Shown here: in pieces, positions 1 through 8,861 of the stretch
How the letters are laid out: the number at the start of each line of letters is the position of its first letter
Position numbering within the stretch: the first letter of the stretch is position 1
Position numbers and translations under genes: made by a program
Notes under the pieces: generated by a model
The model's input: only the letters and a program-made list of their open reading frames with translations
What the model was told of the DNA's origin: nothing
Databases searched by the model: none
NCBI GenBank assembly: GCA_964605185.1
Contig: CAZSBF010000001.1
Location: 1 to 64,000, forward strand
From: JACRIM01 sp964605185
GTDB lineage: Bacteria > Planctomycetota > Phycisphaerae > UBA1845 > UTPLA1
Reading direction: 5' to 3'
Length of the DNA: 64,000 nt

Positions 1-145
1 CGCCGCATAAGCACGCAATCCAGACACCTTTTTCAACAGCCCCAAAAAACCCAAATCCCATTTGTAACAACACAGTTTTTTTCTTCGGAAACAACCCGCC
101 CAATCAACAGCCTCGCCAGCCAGGAATCCCACATGGAATCCACTC

Positions 146-285
146 CACGCCGGGAAACGCCAGCAAACGCCAGCTGTTTTTCATTTCCCAAGTCAATTTG
201 CCGCAACTGCAACCCCACCCCACGAGTCGCGCAGCGACTCCTTCCTCCCCTTTGTGCCTTCGTGCCTATGTGCCTTTGTGCCTCG
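146..285 (+). repeat. Dispersed composite repeat, copy 1
   Basis: The order of blocks is CACGCCGGGAAACGCCAGC, then CGCCAGCTGTTTT, then GTCAATTTG, then TCGCGCAGCGAC, then TGCCTTCGTGCCT. The same blocks in the same order and nearly the same spacing occur on the opposite strand at 36713-36854. Both copies are intergenic. Translation of one frame gives RRETPANASCF here and RRETPAHASCF in the second copy, which would make spurious protein predictions look conserved. Function is unknown; it could be a structured RNA, a protein-binding region or a non-autonomous mobile element. Confidence 0.75.
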
Positions 286-315
286 TCACCCCTTTGTGCC
301 TCGTCACCCCTGTTC
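250..315. repeat. Short tandem array of GTGCC-containing units
   Basis: Units of the form TTTGTGCCT, TCGTGCCT and ATGTGCCT follow one another, and CCCTTTGTGCCTCGTCAC is present twice in tandem (about 277-309). This forms the downstream tail of the composite repeat. A shorter version (TCGTGCCTCTGTGCCTCG) is in the second copy near 36713-36730 on the other strand. Confidence 0.7.
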
Positions 316-486
316 CCCGTTCCCTCAACGTCGCGCTGCGAAGCAGCCACTTCGTCCGCTCGGACCCTCGGCCCCTTGGTCCCTCATTTCGACGTTTCGA
401 CTTTTCGACCTTTCCCACCCCCCTTGCATTCTGCGCCCCCGCGCCCGATTATCGCCTCCGGCGGCACCAACCAAAGGAGCACCATC

Positions 487-1203
487 ATGACCAATCGACG
501 ACAATTCATCGGCGGCCTTGGCGCGTTCGGCGGCCTGGCGATACTGCCAACCGAAATGTTCCCAACCCTCTTGGCCATGGAGGATGGCGCCCCGCCCGCC
601 GAATACAAGATTCCCCCGCTACCCTACGACTACAAAGACCTCGAGCCGCACATCGACGAAGCCACGATGAAGGTCCACCACGACAAGCACCATCAGGCCT
701 ACGCCGACGGCCTCAACAAGGCCTTGGCCGGCCTCGCCGCCGCTCGAGATAAGAACGACTTCGCCGCCGTCGGCAGCCTGTCGCGCCAGCTCGCCTTTCA
801 CGCCGGCGGCTTCCACAACCACACCATCTTCTGGAACAACATGGCCCCCACCGGCAAAGGCGGCGGCGGCCAACCCTCCGGTAAACTCGCCGACGCCATC
901 ACCCGCGACTTCGGCAGCTTCGAGAAATTCACCGCCCACTTCACGGCCGCGACCATCGCCGTCGAAGGCAACGGCTGGGGCGTCCTCGCCTACCACGCCG
1001 CGCTCAAGCGCCTGGTCGTCGTCACCATGATGAACCAGCAGCTCGGCCTGCCCGCCGGTTCCGAGCCGCTGCTCATGTGCGACGTCTGGGAGCACGCCTA
1101 CTACCTGAAATATCAGAACAAGCGCGCCGACTACGTCAAAGCATGGTGGAACGTCGTCAACTGGAAAGACGTCGCCGGCCGCCTCGACGCGGCGATGGGC
1201 TGA
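487..1203 (+). CDS. Fe/Mn superoxide dismutase with Tat signal
   Basis: It converts superoxide to hydrogen peroxide and oxygen. The 238-residue product opens with a twin-arginine signal (NRRQFIGG, residues 3-10, followed by a hydrophobic stretch), so it probably acts outside the cytoplasm. Family landmarks are the N-terminal metal-histidine region KVHHDKHHQAY, GGFHNHTIFWNNMAP, and the C-terminal DVWEHAYYLKYQN, which carries the Asp and His ligands. The start at 487 is chosen because AGGAG lies 7 bases upstream. A longer in-frame extension to 133 runs through repeat DNA and would hide the Tat motif. Metal preference (Fe or Mn) cannot be settled by eye. Confidence 0.93.
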   Translation: MTNRRQFIGGLGAFGGLAILPTEMFPTLLAMEDGAPPAEYKIPPLPYDYKDLEPHIDEATMKVHHDKHHQAYADGLNKALAGLAAARDKNDFAAVGSLSRQLAFHAGGFHNHTIFWNNMAPTGKGGGGQPSGKLADAITRDFGSFEKFTAHFTAATIAVEGNGWGVLAYHAALKRLVVVTMMNQQLGLPAGSEPLLMCDVWEHAYYLKYQNKRADYVKAWWNVVNWKDVAGRLDAAMG

Positions 1204-1212
1204 TCCAAAAAC

Positions 1213-1238
1213 AACGAGCCACACGCGCGAGCACGTGG
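1213..1238 (+). repeat. Short dispersed repeat (REP-like)
   Basis: AACGAGCCACACGCGCGAGC continues to 1238 and is followed by TTTTCTTTGCTTGCG. The inverse of 44217-44242 matches it at 22 of 26 positions. It lies between the SOD and DPP IV genes. The arms CCAC/GTGG can pair and a T-rich run follows, so it may also serve as a weak terminator for SOD. Confidence 0.45.
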
Positions 1239-1312
1239 TTTTCTTTGCTTGCGCGCTCCATACGCCGCAAGATAAAGTACTCCCCGTTTCGTTCTACCCT
1301 CGGAGGTGATTC

Positions 1313-3547
1313 GTGATTCATGGTCCTATTCGTCGAAGCGCCGGACTCGTCCTTTGCCTGCTCGCCGGCGCCTGTGCCGGTCCGCAGCCGACCGTTTCGC
1401 ATTCCATCGATACCACGTTCCTCAAGGACTTCACTGAAACGCGCGGCTTCTCCTGCGGGCAGCCCAGCGGAGTCGATCTGACGCCCGATGGAAGCGTAGC
1501 CATCTTCCTGCGCAGCGGCCCGCGCGATGTCGTTCGCAATCTCTTCGAAATGAACACCACCACCGGCGAGGTTCGCGGCCTACTCCGCGCCGAAGACATC
1601 CTTCAGGGTGCGGCGGAACAGCTCACCGCCGAGGAGAAAGCACGCCGCGAACGAATGCGCATTAGCACGCGCGGCTTCACGTCGTATCAACTCTCGGAAG
1701 ATGGATCGCAACTCCTCGTCTCGCTCAGCGGCCAGCTCTATGTCGTCCGCCGAAGCGATGGCAAGGTAACGCCGATCCCCAAAAGCGCGGCCGGCCCGGC
1801 GCTCGATCCGCGCTTCTCGCCCGACGGCACCAAGATCGCCTGCGTTCGCAATCATGACCTGTACGTGTTCGACATCGCATCCGGCAAGGAGACAGCCGTC
1901 ACCAGCGGCGGCTCCGAGGATCTGACGCACGGCGAGGCCGAGTTTGTCGCCGCCGAGGAGATGGACCGCCACTCCGGCTATTGGTGGAGCGGCGATTCGC
2001 AGTGGCTGGCGTTTGAAGAAGCAGATCAGAAAGACGTCGAGAAGCTCTACATCGCCGATGCGCGACACCCGGAGAGCGCGCCGCAGGGTTGGCGCTACCC
2101 CCGCGCGGGAACGCCGAATGCAAAGGTGCGGCTCGGCGTCGTGTCGGTCACCGGCGGAACACCGACATGGATGGATTGGGATCGCGAGAAGTTCCCCTAC
2201 ATGGCAGCGGTCCATTGGGGCAAGTTCTCACCACTCACCCTGTACGTTCAAACCCGGGACCAGCGCGAGACAGCGCTCTACCTCGCCGAGCCAACCAGCG
2301 GAAAGCTCACGCAATTGCTGACCGAGTCGGACGCGGCGTGGGTTAACATCGACGCGGACATGCCGCGGTGGTTGGCCGATGGCAAGGAGTTCCTGTGGAC
2401 GAGCGAGCGAAGCGGCGAATGGCAGCTTGAACTTCGCCGCGCCGACGGCTCGCTCATCCGCGCGATCCCCCACGGCTCACGCAAGCTCGCGGGCGTGGCC
2501 GCACTCGATCGCGCCCGCCGCGAAGTGGTCGTCTCGGCCAGCGAAGACCCCACGCAGTCGCATCTTTATCGAGTCTCGCTCGATCGTAACGAAATCGTCG
2601 CCCTCACCGACGGCCGCGGCTCGCACGGCGGCAAGTTCTCCCGCGATTGCAATACGTGGATCGAATCGGCATCGCTTCTCGACGGCACCAACCGGCAGGT
2701 TATTCGCGGGCGCGATGCGACCGTGCGACACGAGCTTCCCTCGGTCGCCGAAGATCCGCCATACATTCCAAAGGTCGAACTGACGACGGTGAGCGCCGGC
2801 CCCCGCACCTTGAACGCGTCGATTATTCGTCCGCGCGATTTTGTGCGTGGGAAGAAGTATCCCGTGCTCGCATCCGTTTACGGCGGGCCGCATTCCAACG
2901 TCGTCCATTCGTCGGCGCGCGGCTACATCCGCCAGCAATGGATGGCCGATCAGGGGTTCATCGTCGTCTCCATCGACGGACGCGGCACAATGAATCGCGG
3001 CCGCGATTGGGAGCGTGCCATCTCCTGGAATCTCATCGATCCCGCCCTCGAAGATCAGGCGGCCGGCGTCCTCGCCCTTGGCGACCAATACAAGGAGATG
3101 GATCTGTCGCGCGTCGGGATCTACGGCTGGTCCTTCGGCGGGTATTTCTCGGCCATGGCCGTACTGAAGCGGCCGGATGTGTTTCATTGTGCCGTCGCCG
3201 GGGCACCGGTCATCGACTGGGCCGATTATGACACCCACTACACCGAGCGCTACATGGGCCTGCCCACCGCCAACGCCGACGGGTATCGCAATTGCAATGC
3301 CCTCACCTATGCGGCGAGCCTGCGTCGTCCACTACTGCTCATTCACGGCACGACGGATGACAACGTCTATTTCACGCACACGATGAAGATGGCCGAGGCA
3401 CTGTTCCGCGCGGGGAAACCTTGCGACCTGCTGATCCTGCCGGGCTTCACGCACATGGTCCCCGAGCCGGAGGTCAACATTCGACTCAACGAGCGAATCG
3501 TGAATCACTTCCGCAAGTATCTGGTGGAGCGAAAACCCGAGGCGTAA
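1313..3547 (+). CDS. Dipeptidyl peptidase IV (serine peptidase S9B)
   Basis: It removes X-Pro or X-Ala dipeptides from peptide N-termini. The 744-residue protein has an N-terminal signal ending in LLAGAC, consistent with a lipoprotein, then an eight-bladed propeller region (about residues 50-490) and an alpha/beta-hydrolase domain. The S9B Glu-Glu motif is visible in AAEEMDRHSGYWW. The catalytic triad is supported by GWSFGG (Ser), GTTDDNVYF (Asp) and GFTHMV (His). The GTG start at 1313 follows a strong ribosome-binding site, GGAGG at 1302-1306. Family and mechanism are secure; the physiological substrate is unknown. Confidence 0.93.
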   Translation: MIHGPIRRSAGLVLCLLAGACAGPQPTVSHSIDTTFLKDFTETRGFSCGQPSGVDLTPDGSVAIFLRSGPRDVVRNLFEMNTTTGEVRGLLRAEDILQGAAEQLTAEEKARRERMRISTRGFTSYQLSEDGSQLLVSLSGQLYVVRRSDGKVTPIPKSAAGPALDPRFSPDGTKIACVRNHDLYVFDIASGKETAVTSGGSEDLTHGEAEFVAAEEMDRHSGYWWSGDSQWLAFEEADQKDVEKLYIADARHPESAPQGWRYPRAGTPNAKVRLGVVSVTGGTPTWMDWDREKFPYMAAVHWGKFSPLTLYVQTRDQRETALYLAEPTSGKLTQLLTESDAAWVNIDADMPRWLADGKEFLWTSERSGEWQLELRRADGSLIRAIPHGSRKLAGVAALDRARREVVVSASEDPTQSHLYRVSLDRNEIVALTDGRGSHGGKFSRDCNTWIESASLLDGTNRQVIRGRDATVRHELPSVAEDPPYIPKVELTTVSAGPRTLNASIIRPRDFVRGKKYPVLASVYGGPHSNVVHSSARGYIRQQWMADQGFIVVSIDGRGTMNRGRDWERAISWNLIDPALEDQAAGVLALGDQYKEMDLSRVGIYGWSFGGYFSAMAVLKRPDVFHCAVAGAPVIDWADYDTHYTERYMGLPTANADGYRNCNALTYAASLRRPLLLIHGTTDDNVYFTHTMKMAEALFRAGKPCDLLILPGFTHMVPEPEVNIRLNERIVNHFRKYLVERKPEA

Positions 3548-3553
3548 GCGGCA

Positions 3554-5569
3554 CTACTTTGCGTCGCGCCATCGGATCGTAACCCGTGCGGTCAGCCGGT
3601 CGGCCTTTCCCGTGAAGCGTTGCACAGTCAGGGCATCGACGCGGCGCGTGAGCGTAATGATTCGCTGAATTGCCTCGATGGGATCGAACCCTTCGAGTTC
3701 CAGTGCATTGGCCGGCTGCACGGGGATCTGAACATCGCGCGTTTCTCCGCCGCGAAGCACGCGCACTTCGAATCGCCGGGACGTGCCGCGCTCTCGATAT
3801 CGCCGGGCCACTTCATGCGCCGGTCGTGTCGTCGTTAAGGAACGCCCCGCCGCCGCGAGGATAATGTCACCCGGTTTGAGGTAATCCACGGCGGGCGAGT
3901 CCGGCTCCACTTCGCGTACAACCGTCCGCACCGGGCTGGACGGATCCTGTTCGAGAACCACGCCCAATCGGGTGTACTGTTCCACGCGCTGCTCGGCCCA
4001 CTGCCGCCACCACGATTCCTGAAGCATCATGGGATGGTCCTTCGCCAGGTGCAGGAGCCATGACTCGAGCATTTTCGCTGCCTGTGCGCCGCGAATGTAG
4101 ATCCACTGTCCCGTGCCGGTCCCATCGGGCTCGCTACCAATCCCGGGAAGGATCGGCCGAAGCGCCGTCACACCGTCGATGCGTTTCGCCTTGTTCTGCG
4201 ATGCGCGGAGGATCTCCTCCATTTGCGACGGCGATGTGCCGAGCATGAGCCGTCCACTGGCAAGGCACCAGCAAAGCTCCACCTCTTTAAGGGATTCAAG
4301 TCCCGCTCGCCTTGCCAGCGCCGGGCCTACTTCGACGCGATGCAACGCCACATCGCCCACGGACTGGGTCGCGACCTTCACATCACGTAGTTCCTCGCCG
4401 GCGGTGACCGCCGACGCAGCAAGCACCTGTGCGAGGAACCCAAGGACTGTGTCCAATTGCTTTACGTGCTGATCGCCCTCTTTGACCGGGCAAACGACCG
4501 TGAATGTCGGGACGATCGGCGACGATGATCGACCCGCGCCGACGACGACTGTAAACGGCGGGCCCATGCGGGCAATCAGGTCGCTAGGTGCTCCCTCGGG
4601 CGCGGAAAACGCGCCGATGGAAAACGCGAGCAACGATGCGCCTTCGTTGAACCGCCCCGCGCCGGCCTCCTTGCCAAGCGTTGCAAAATCAAAGGTGTCG
4701 GCGACGACGGCGATCGTGTCGGCCGGCAACGACCCGAACAGCGAAACATCGCAGGTCGATTCATTGGTGACGGGCGTGGCGCGTTGTCCCTGCAGTTCGC
4801 ATGCGATTTGAGAACCAGTCACAGACACGCCGACCAAGAGCCGCGTGCAGCCCGCCAGCGCGTAGGGCGTCCCCTCGGGCCACGTCACATACAGCAACGC
4901 GGGGTAATTGGTGGACATTCGGGTCTTGAGAGCGGCGAATTCCGATCGGCCGGAGAGGTTCGGCCCGCGCCGACCGGACAGCAACAGGACAGTGCGCGCC
5001 CACAATCCCTCGGGATCATCGGTCGGGCCAAGGGCGATGGTCCGATCCAACACCGCCAGAAGAAGTCCACCTGCGAGCGTGTATCGCTTCACAAGGCCCT
5101 CGTCTGACATGGGCTTTGCCTTCCAACGCTTCAGCAACGGTCCAACGTCGTTGGCCGACGCCAGCTCCGCAAGCAATACACCGTTCTGCCACTCCTGCGG
5201 TTCAGTCGCGATCAGCGCAGAGCGACGGCCGAGGACCTGGTCGATGGCGGCATCGGCATCCATTCCAAGGAGCTGTTCCGCCATGCGATGCCACGGTTGG
5301 GTGGTGGCGCCTTTCGACGGAGCCTCGCTCAACTCGCGGACGGTTTCCCAGATCCCCAGATTTCGAAACAGTGAACGAACACCGGCGAGGTCGCTCATCT
5401 CGGCGTAGAAATGCGCTTCGCCCGGCACGATCTTGAGCCAGTCCGCCGCGGGCTCTGCCGGCCGTCCCGTTTCCGGCTGAGCCAAGCTGAGCGAATTGGC
5501 TGCAATCGCGAGCACAATGGAAGCGATGCATGCACGGTTGAAATGAGACTGCCGAGTCCAATGAGCCAT
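3554..5569 (-). CDS. Exported PDZ-domain protein of unknown function
   Basis: The 671-residue product starts with a signal-peptide-like segment (residues about 10-30, CIASIVLAIAANSLSLA). The middle is a large region without a recognisable catalytic motif, with phrases such as PGEAHFYAEMSDL and LLYVTWPEGTPYA that recall planctomycete DUF3352-like proteins. Near residues 530-620 a PDZ-like domain is visible (VREVEPDSPAVDYLKPGDIILAA). It ends convergently 6 bases from the DPP IV stop, so the two transcripts face each other. PDZ suggests binding of a protein C-terminus; any enzyme role is unsupported. Confidence 0.7.
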   Translation of the reverse strand: MAHWTRQSHFNRACIASIVLAIAANSLSLAQPETGRPAEPAADWLKIVPGEAHFYAEMSDLAGVRSLFRNLGIWETVRELSEAPSKGATTQPWHRMAEQLLGMDADAAIDQVLGRRSALIATEPQEWQNGVLLAELASANDVGPLLKRWKAKPMSDEGLVKRYTLAGGLLLAVLDRTIALGPTDDPEGLWARTVLLLSGRRGPNLSGRSEFAALKTRMSTNYPALLYVTWPEGTPYALAGCTRLLVGVSVTGSQIACELQGQRATPVTNESTCDVSLFGSLPADTIAVVADTFDFATLGKEAGAGRFNEGASLLAFSIGAFSAPEGAPSDLIARMGPPFTVVVGAGRSSSPIVPTFTVVCPVKEGDQHVKQLDTVLGFLAQVLAASAVTAGEELRDVKVATQSVGDVALHRVEVGPALARRAGLESLKEVELCWCLASGRLMLGTSPSQMEEILRASQNKAKRIDGVTALRPILPGIGSEPDGTGTGQWIYIRGAQAAKMLESWLLHLAKDHPMMLQESWWRQWAEQRVEQYTRLGVVLEQDPSSPVRTVVREVEPDSPAVDYLKPGDIILAAAGRSLTTTRPAHEVARRYRERGTSRRFEVRVLRGGETRDVQIPVQPANALELEGFDPIEAIQRIITLTRRVDALTVQRFTGKADRLTARVTIRWRDAK

Positions 5570-5706
5570 AAGGGTAGTTATGTTCGTTTTGCTGCGTTAG
5601 GGCAAGGGTTCACCGCATGCCACCTGTTGAATCGGCCATCCGCCGATATAATCCGAGTGTGTTGGCGGTACGGCACCGCCGACCCATTCTTGCGGAGGCC
5701 ACAATT

Positions 5707-6450
5707 ATGAACGACCCAATGAATCGAAATGAACGCAATGCGCTGGAAACCGACGGCTATTACGCCGTTCCCGCGGCACCGGCCATACTGACAGTCGAGG
5801 ATCGTAGTGTTTTCATCACGCGAACCTACCTGACCCTGCTTGGTGCGATCCTGGCGTTTGTCGGCCTGGAGGCAGCCATCTTCCAAAGCGGCCTTTCTGA
5901 GACGATCGCAGGCGCACTCCTGGGCGGCAGAAATAGTTGGCTCCTGGTGCTGGGCGGGTTTGTCCTGGTTTCTTGGCTAGCCAATATGGTTGCACAATCT
6001 GCTCAGTCGCTCATGGCACAGCTTCTCGGCCTGGCCGGCTATGTGGTCGCCGAGGCGTTGATCTTTGTACCCTTGCTTTACATTGCAGAACGAGTGGCAC
6101 CGGGGGCGATTCAAAGCGCGGCACTGGCGACCCTGCTTGGTTTTGCAGGCCTGACCCTCGTGGCATTCGGCACTCGAAAGGATTTCTCCTTCCTTCGCGG
6201 CATCCTGATGTTTGCCGGAGTGAGCGCCATGGTCGCCATCATCTGCTCCCTTGTTTTCGGGTTCACACTCGGAACATTCTTTTCAGCGGCGATGGTGGCG
6301 GTAGCCGGGGCGTCGATTCTCTATGACACCTCTAACATCATTCACCACTACCCGTCGAATCGTTACGTCAGCGCGGCACTGTCGCTCTTTGCTTCGGTAG
6401 CGCTCATGTTCTGGTATATTCTTCGAATCCTGTCCGCCAGCCGACGGTAG
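5707..6450 (+). CDS. Bax inhibitor-1 / YccA family membrane protein
   Basis: The 247-residue product has about seven hydrophobic segments, beginning near residue 38, and ends with a short basic tail (LRILSASRR), the usual shape of BI-1 family proteins (YccA, YbhL). In bacteria these inner-membrane proteins are linked to FtsH regulation or ion leak; the role here is not known. The ATG at 5707 is preferred over 5617 because GCGGAGG lies just upstream at about 5693-5699 and the cytoplasmic N-terminus then has normal length. A strong terminator follows at 6470-6508. Confidence 0.8.
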   Translation: MNDPMNRNERNALETDGYYAVPAAPAILTVEDRSVFITRTYLTLLGAILAFVGLEAAIFQSGLSETIAGALLGGRNSWLLVLGGFVLVSWLANMVAQSAQSLMAQLLGLAGYVVAEALIFVPLLYIAERVAPGAIQSAALATLLGFAGLTLVAFGTRKDFSFLRGILMFAGVSAMVAIICSLVFGFTLGTFFSAAMVAVAGASILYDTSNIIHHYPSNRYVSAALSLFASVALMFWYILRILSASRR

Positions 6451-6469
6451 GCTTGAGCCATCCACCCCA

Positions 6470-6508
6470 AGCGGCGTGACCGGTCCAAACGGTCGCGCCG
6501 CTTTTTTT
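6470..6508 (+). terminator. Rho-independent terminator after the BI-1 gene
   Basis: The stem AGCGGCGTGACCG (6470-6482) pairs with CGGTCGCGCCGCT (6490-6502) with one T-G wobble across a seven-base loop, followed directly by a run of T to 6508. It sits between the BI-1 gene and the acetyltransferase start and should separate their transcripts. Confidence 0.9.
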
Positions 6509-6562
6509 GTCGCCCAGGATCGAGGTCAGTCCATTACCAGCCGAATAACCGGAGATATCGAC

Positions 6563-7054
6563 ATGCCATCGCCCTGCGTACAGATCCGCCAAGCTACGGT
6601 CGACGACGTGCCGCTCATTTTTCAATTGGTACGTGAGTTGGCTGAATATGAACGGATGTTGGATGACGTAAAGGCGACGGAGGAAGCACTTCGGAATACG
6701 CTGTTTGGGGCGCGGCCGGCAGCCGAAGTTCTGCTTGCGTACCTCGACGGCGAACCCGTGGGCTATTCACTCTTCTTTCAGAACTACTCGACGTTCATGG
6801 GCAAGCCCGGGCTGTATATCGAGGATTTATTTGTGCGGCCCACCATTCGCGGAGCGGGCGTCGGCAGGGCGCTGATGAAGCACCTCGCCGAGATCGCGGT
6901 CGAACGCGGTTACGGACGCGCCGAATGGATCGTGCTGGATTGGAACACAACCGCAAAGGGATTTTACGAGAAGCTGGGCGCGCGACACAACGCAAAGTGG
7001 GATTCGTACACGATGCCCGCGGACGCGTTGGCCAGACTCGCGTCGGACGCGTGA
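6563..7054 (+). CDS. GNAT family N-acetyltransferase
   Basis: It transfers an acetyl group from acetyl-CoA to an unidentified amine. The 163-residue protein has the GNAT fold: IRQATVDDVPLI at the N-terminus, the central strand GLYIEDLFVRPTIRG, the acetyl-CoA pyrophosphate loop RGAGVGRALM, and the C-terminal WNTTAKGFYEKLGA. The pattern is closest to diamine/spermidine-type acetyltransferases, but substrate is a guess. ATG 6563 is chosen because GGAG lies at 6551-6554; the upstream GTG at 6476 would fall inside the terminator. Confidence 0.88.
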   Translation: MPSPCVQIRQATVDDVPLIFQLVRELAEYERMLDDVKATEEALRNTLFGARPAAEVLLAYLDGEPVGYSLFFQNYSTFMGKPGLYIEDLFVRPTIRGAGVGRALMKHLAEIAVERGYGRAEWIVLDWNTTAKGFYEKLGARHNAKWDSYTMPADALARLASDA

Positions 7055-7073
7055 GTTCGTATTCTCACCAGCG

Positions 7074-7808
7074 TTAACTCGCGGCGCGTGCCCGACGGCA
7101 CCGAAGTGCACAGGCAGCCCCCAATGCAACCATTCCCGCCGTCGCCGGCTCGGGAATGTTCGGCTCGCTGAGCGCCGTGCCATACTGGAAGGATACATTT
7201 CCGATTACTGCCGATGGATTGAAGTCGGCGCCGATGCCAGAAAGCGTGAAGACCACGCTGTTCTTAATGAGGGCGTTTGTACCTGTGACGGGGGTGTTGC
7301 CGGTAGCCGAATTGTCACCGGCGGATGTTATACCGTATTGCAGCCCATTAAGGCTTGTCGGACCTTGCAAATTGGAGCCGGGGAAATTTCCGCTCCCAAA
7401 CAAGCCAAGGCCTGACGAACTGATACCACGGGTCGCGCCATTGGGCGCTCCGGCCAGCGACGCGGCGTAGGCCCACTCACCACCGACAACGCTGCCGGGA
7501 TCCGTGCTTCCAAAGAAAACTGATGAGCCAATGCCAAGGATGGCGGACACGGGTGTCAGGGTCGGGCCAACGCCGGCGACATCAAAAAAGACGCCGGTCA
7601 AGACGTCAGCAGGCACCATAACATCCGACGGGGATGTGTTCGTAAGCGTTACTTGCAGCTTTCCCGCAACGACTTCAAACGTCGCCGATGCGGCCAAATT
7701 GCCCGAGGTCGCGCTAAACGTGACCGGCGCGGCTGACGACGGCGATGACGAAGCCATCGAGGCGACGACAAATGCCGCCATCCACAGAGAAAATGACCGC
7801 AATTGCAT
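7074..7808 (-). CDS. PEP-CTERM sorting-domain protein
   Basis: The 244-residue exported protein has an N-terminal signal (residues about 1-27, ending SSAAP), a beta-rich middle with many G, S, T and N residues, and a C-terminal sorting signal: PEPATAG, a hydrophobic stretch, then a basic cluster (CRRARAA). PEP-CTERM proteins are exported and processed by an exosortase, often in polysaccharide-producing bacteria. No exosortase is in this window. The central domain is not recognised. The ATG at 7808 is followed closely by the signal peptide. Confidence 0.82.
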   Translation of the reverse strand: MQLRSFSLWMAAFVVASMASSSPSSAAPVTFSATSGNLAASATFEVVAGKLQVTLTNTSPSDVMVPADVLTGVFFDVAGVGPTLTPVSAILGIGSSVFFGSTDPGSVVGGEWAYAASLAGAPNGATRGISSSGLGLFGSGNFPGSNLQGPTSLNGLQYGITSAGDNSATGNTPVTGTNALIKNSVVFTLSGIGADFNPSAVIGNVSFQYGTALSEPNIPEPATAGMVALGAACALRCRRARAAS

Positions 7809-8124
7809 ACCTTCCCCCTAAATGCGAATTCGTTTGAGTCAGACAACGGCGAGGAGTGAATCACACGGACGCCGGCATTAGCCGGTCGCCGCATTGCCGC
7901 GAGGCGAGCGTTGTCTTTTTCCCCCAATACGCCTTCCATGCCCCATAGAAGGCCAGTCAATCAACTCTAGCTCTGGAACGCGCGAAGGCAAATGATCGCT
8001 TCGTCATTTCTCAGAGCCTGGACGTATTACCAATAAAAAATAGCCGGACTATCGAAATGTAATGTCGGTTCGCATGGACTAATGAGCACGATCCAACGCG
8101 ACAATAATGGGTGTGATAACGTGA
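7809..8124. other. Intergenic stretch without a recognisable gene
   Basis: It separates the start of the PEP-CTERM gene from the stop of the next minus-strand lipoprotein gene. It is visibly richer in A and T around 7970-8060 than the neighbouring genes. It should contain the PEP-CTERM promoter, but I see no clear -35/-10 pair, hairpin or repeat. Confidence 0.4.
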
Positions 8125-8844
8125 TCAATCTTGTTCGGACGCATAGTCGCCCTTGGGCGTGACCAAGGTCCGAATTTCTTTGCCGTGCTCCGAAATCCGG
8201 ATGTATTCCTCCCGGCCTGTATCGCGCCCGAGGTATTTGAACGATGCAATGAGCAGGTGATTGACGATCCAGCGCAGATCCGACTCCGGGCCGGACGCTG
8301 AGGCAATGCAGCGCCATGCGACGGAATTGCTCGACTGAGGATCAACGTCCAATGGCTGTGTTGTCGCGGGAAGCAAACTCCGCTTGGCCAGCGTGAGGCC
8401 GAGGCCCTTGGTGTAATCGGTGTACGACTGCGGCACGTAATACGTTCGCGGTCCAATGCGCGAATTCACCACGGTCATTCGGCCGCGCCGATCGTAGGCA
8501 TACGTACGGTAATACTCGGGTCCGGCCGTAACGGGGCGATACTCTACTCCCGTTGTGCCGTCGTCAATCGCCGCATCGGCCACCAGCACGAAATCCGCCA
8601 CGTCCGGCTCGGCGATCGTGAACCCGCGCCCCTCCAGCAAACGGGCGATCTTCGACGCCAGCTCGCGCTCCAGTAGCGGCTCCGGCGGATTGGTGCGGGC
8701 GATGACGGCGATCGTCGAATCGTCGTCAGTGGAGGGCATAGGAACGGCGGCGGATGTGTAGGAGTTGACGCAGACGCGGATCGAAGAACAGCCCGGGCAG
8801 ATGACGAGTGCAAGACCAAGTGCGATGAGGTGAATTCGCGGCAT
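8125..8844 (-). CDS. Putative lipoprotein of unknown function
   Basis: The 239-residue product begins with a short basic N-terminus and a hydrophobic segment ending in CPGCSS, consistent with lipid attachment at Cys19. The rest includes repeated DD/DST acidic patches and a region with ELASKIARLLEGRGFTIAEPDVADFVLVADA, which resembles periplasmic DUF4136-like lipoproteins that bind the outer envelope. No catalytic residues are evident. It lies 17 bases downstream of the DUF1015 gene on the same strand and is probably co-transcribed with it. Confidence 0.6.
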   Translation of the reverse strand: MPRIHLIALGLALVICPGCSSIRVCVNSYTSAAVPMPSTDDDSTIAVIARTNPPEPLLERELASKIARLLEGRGFTIAEPDVADFVLVADAAIDDGTTGVEYRPVTAGPEYYRTYAYDRRGRMTVVNSRIGPRTYYVPQSYTDYTKGLGLTLAKRSLLPATTQPLDVDPQSSNSVAWRCIASASGPESDLRWIVNHLLIASFKYLGRDTGREEYIRISEHGKEIRTLVTPKGDYASEQD

Positions 8845-8861
8845 ACGTGGAGCGACACCAA

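Larger units (their letters stand above)
1..486. other. Repeat-rich leader upstream of the superoxide dismutase gene
   Basis: No convincing gene. The stretch holds the first copy of a composite dispersed repeat (146-285), an array built on TTTGTGCC/TCGTGCC (about 250-315), and a C/T-rich tract with TTTCGACTTTTCGAC near 393-410. Open frames cross it on both strands, but their translations are repeat-derived (for example runs rich in CAFVP and CLCASSP) and are not credible proteins. The SOD ribosome-binding site AGGAG lies at 475-479. Confidence 0.6.

Noticed and set aside
250..315. CRISPR array
   Set aside because: The units are 8-18 bases, unequal and directly adjacent, with no spacers and no cas genes.
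133..486. N-terminal extension of the SOD frame back to 133
   Set aside because: It is encoded by the dispersed repeat, has a repeat-like composition, and would bury the Tat signal and ribosome-binding site.
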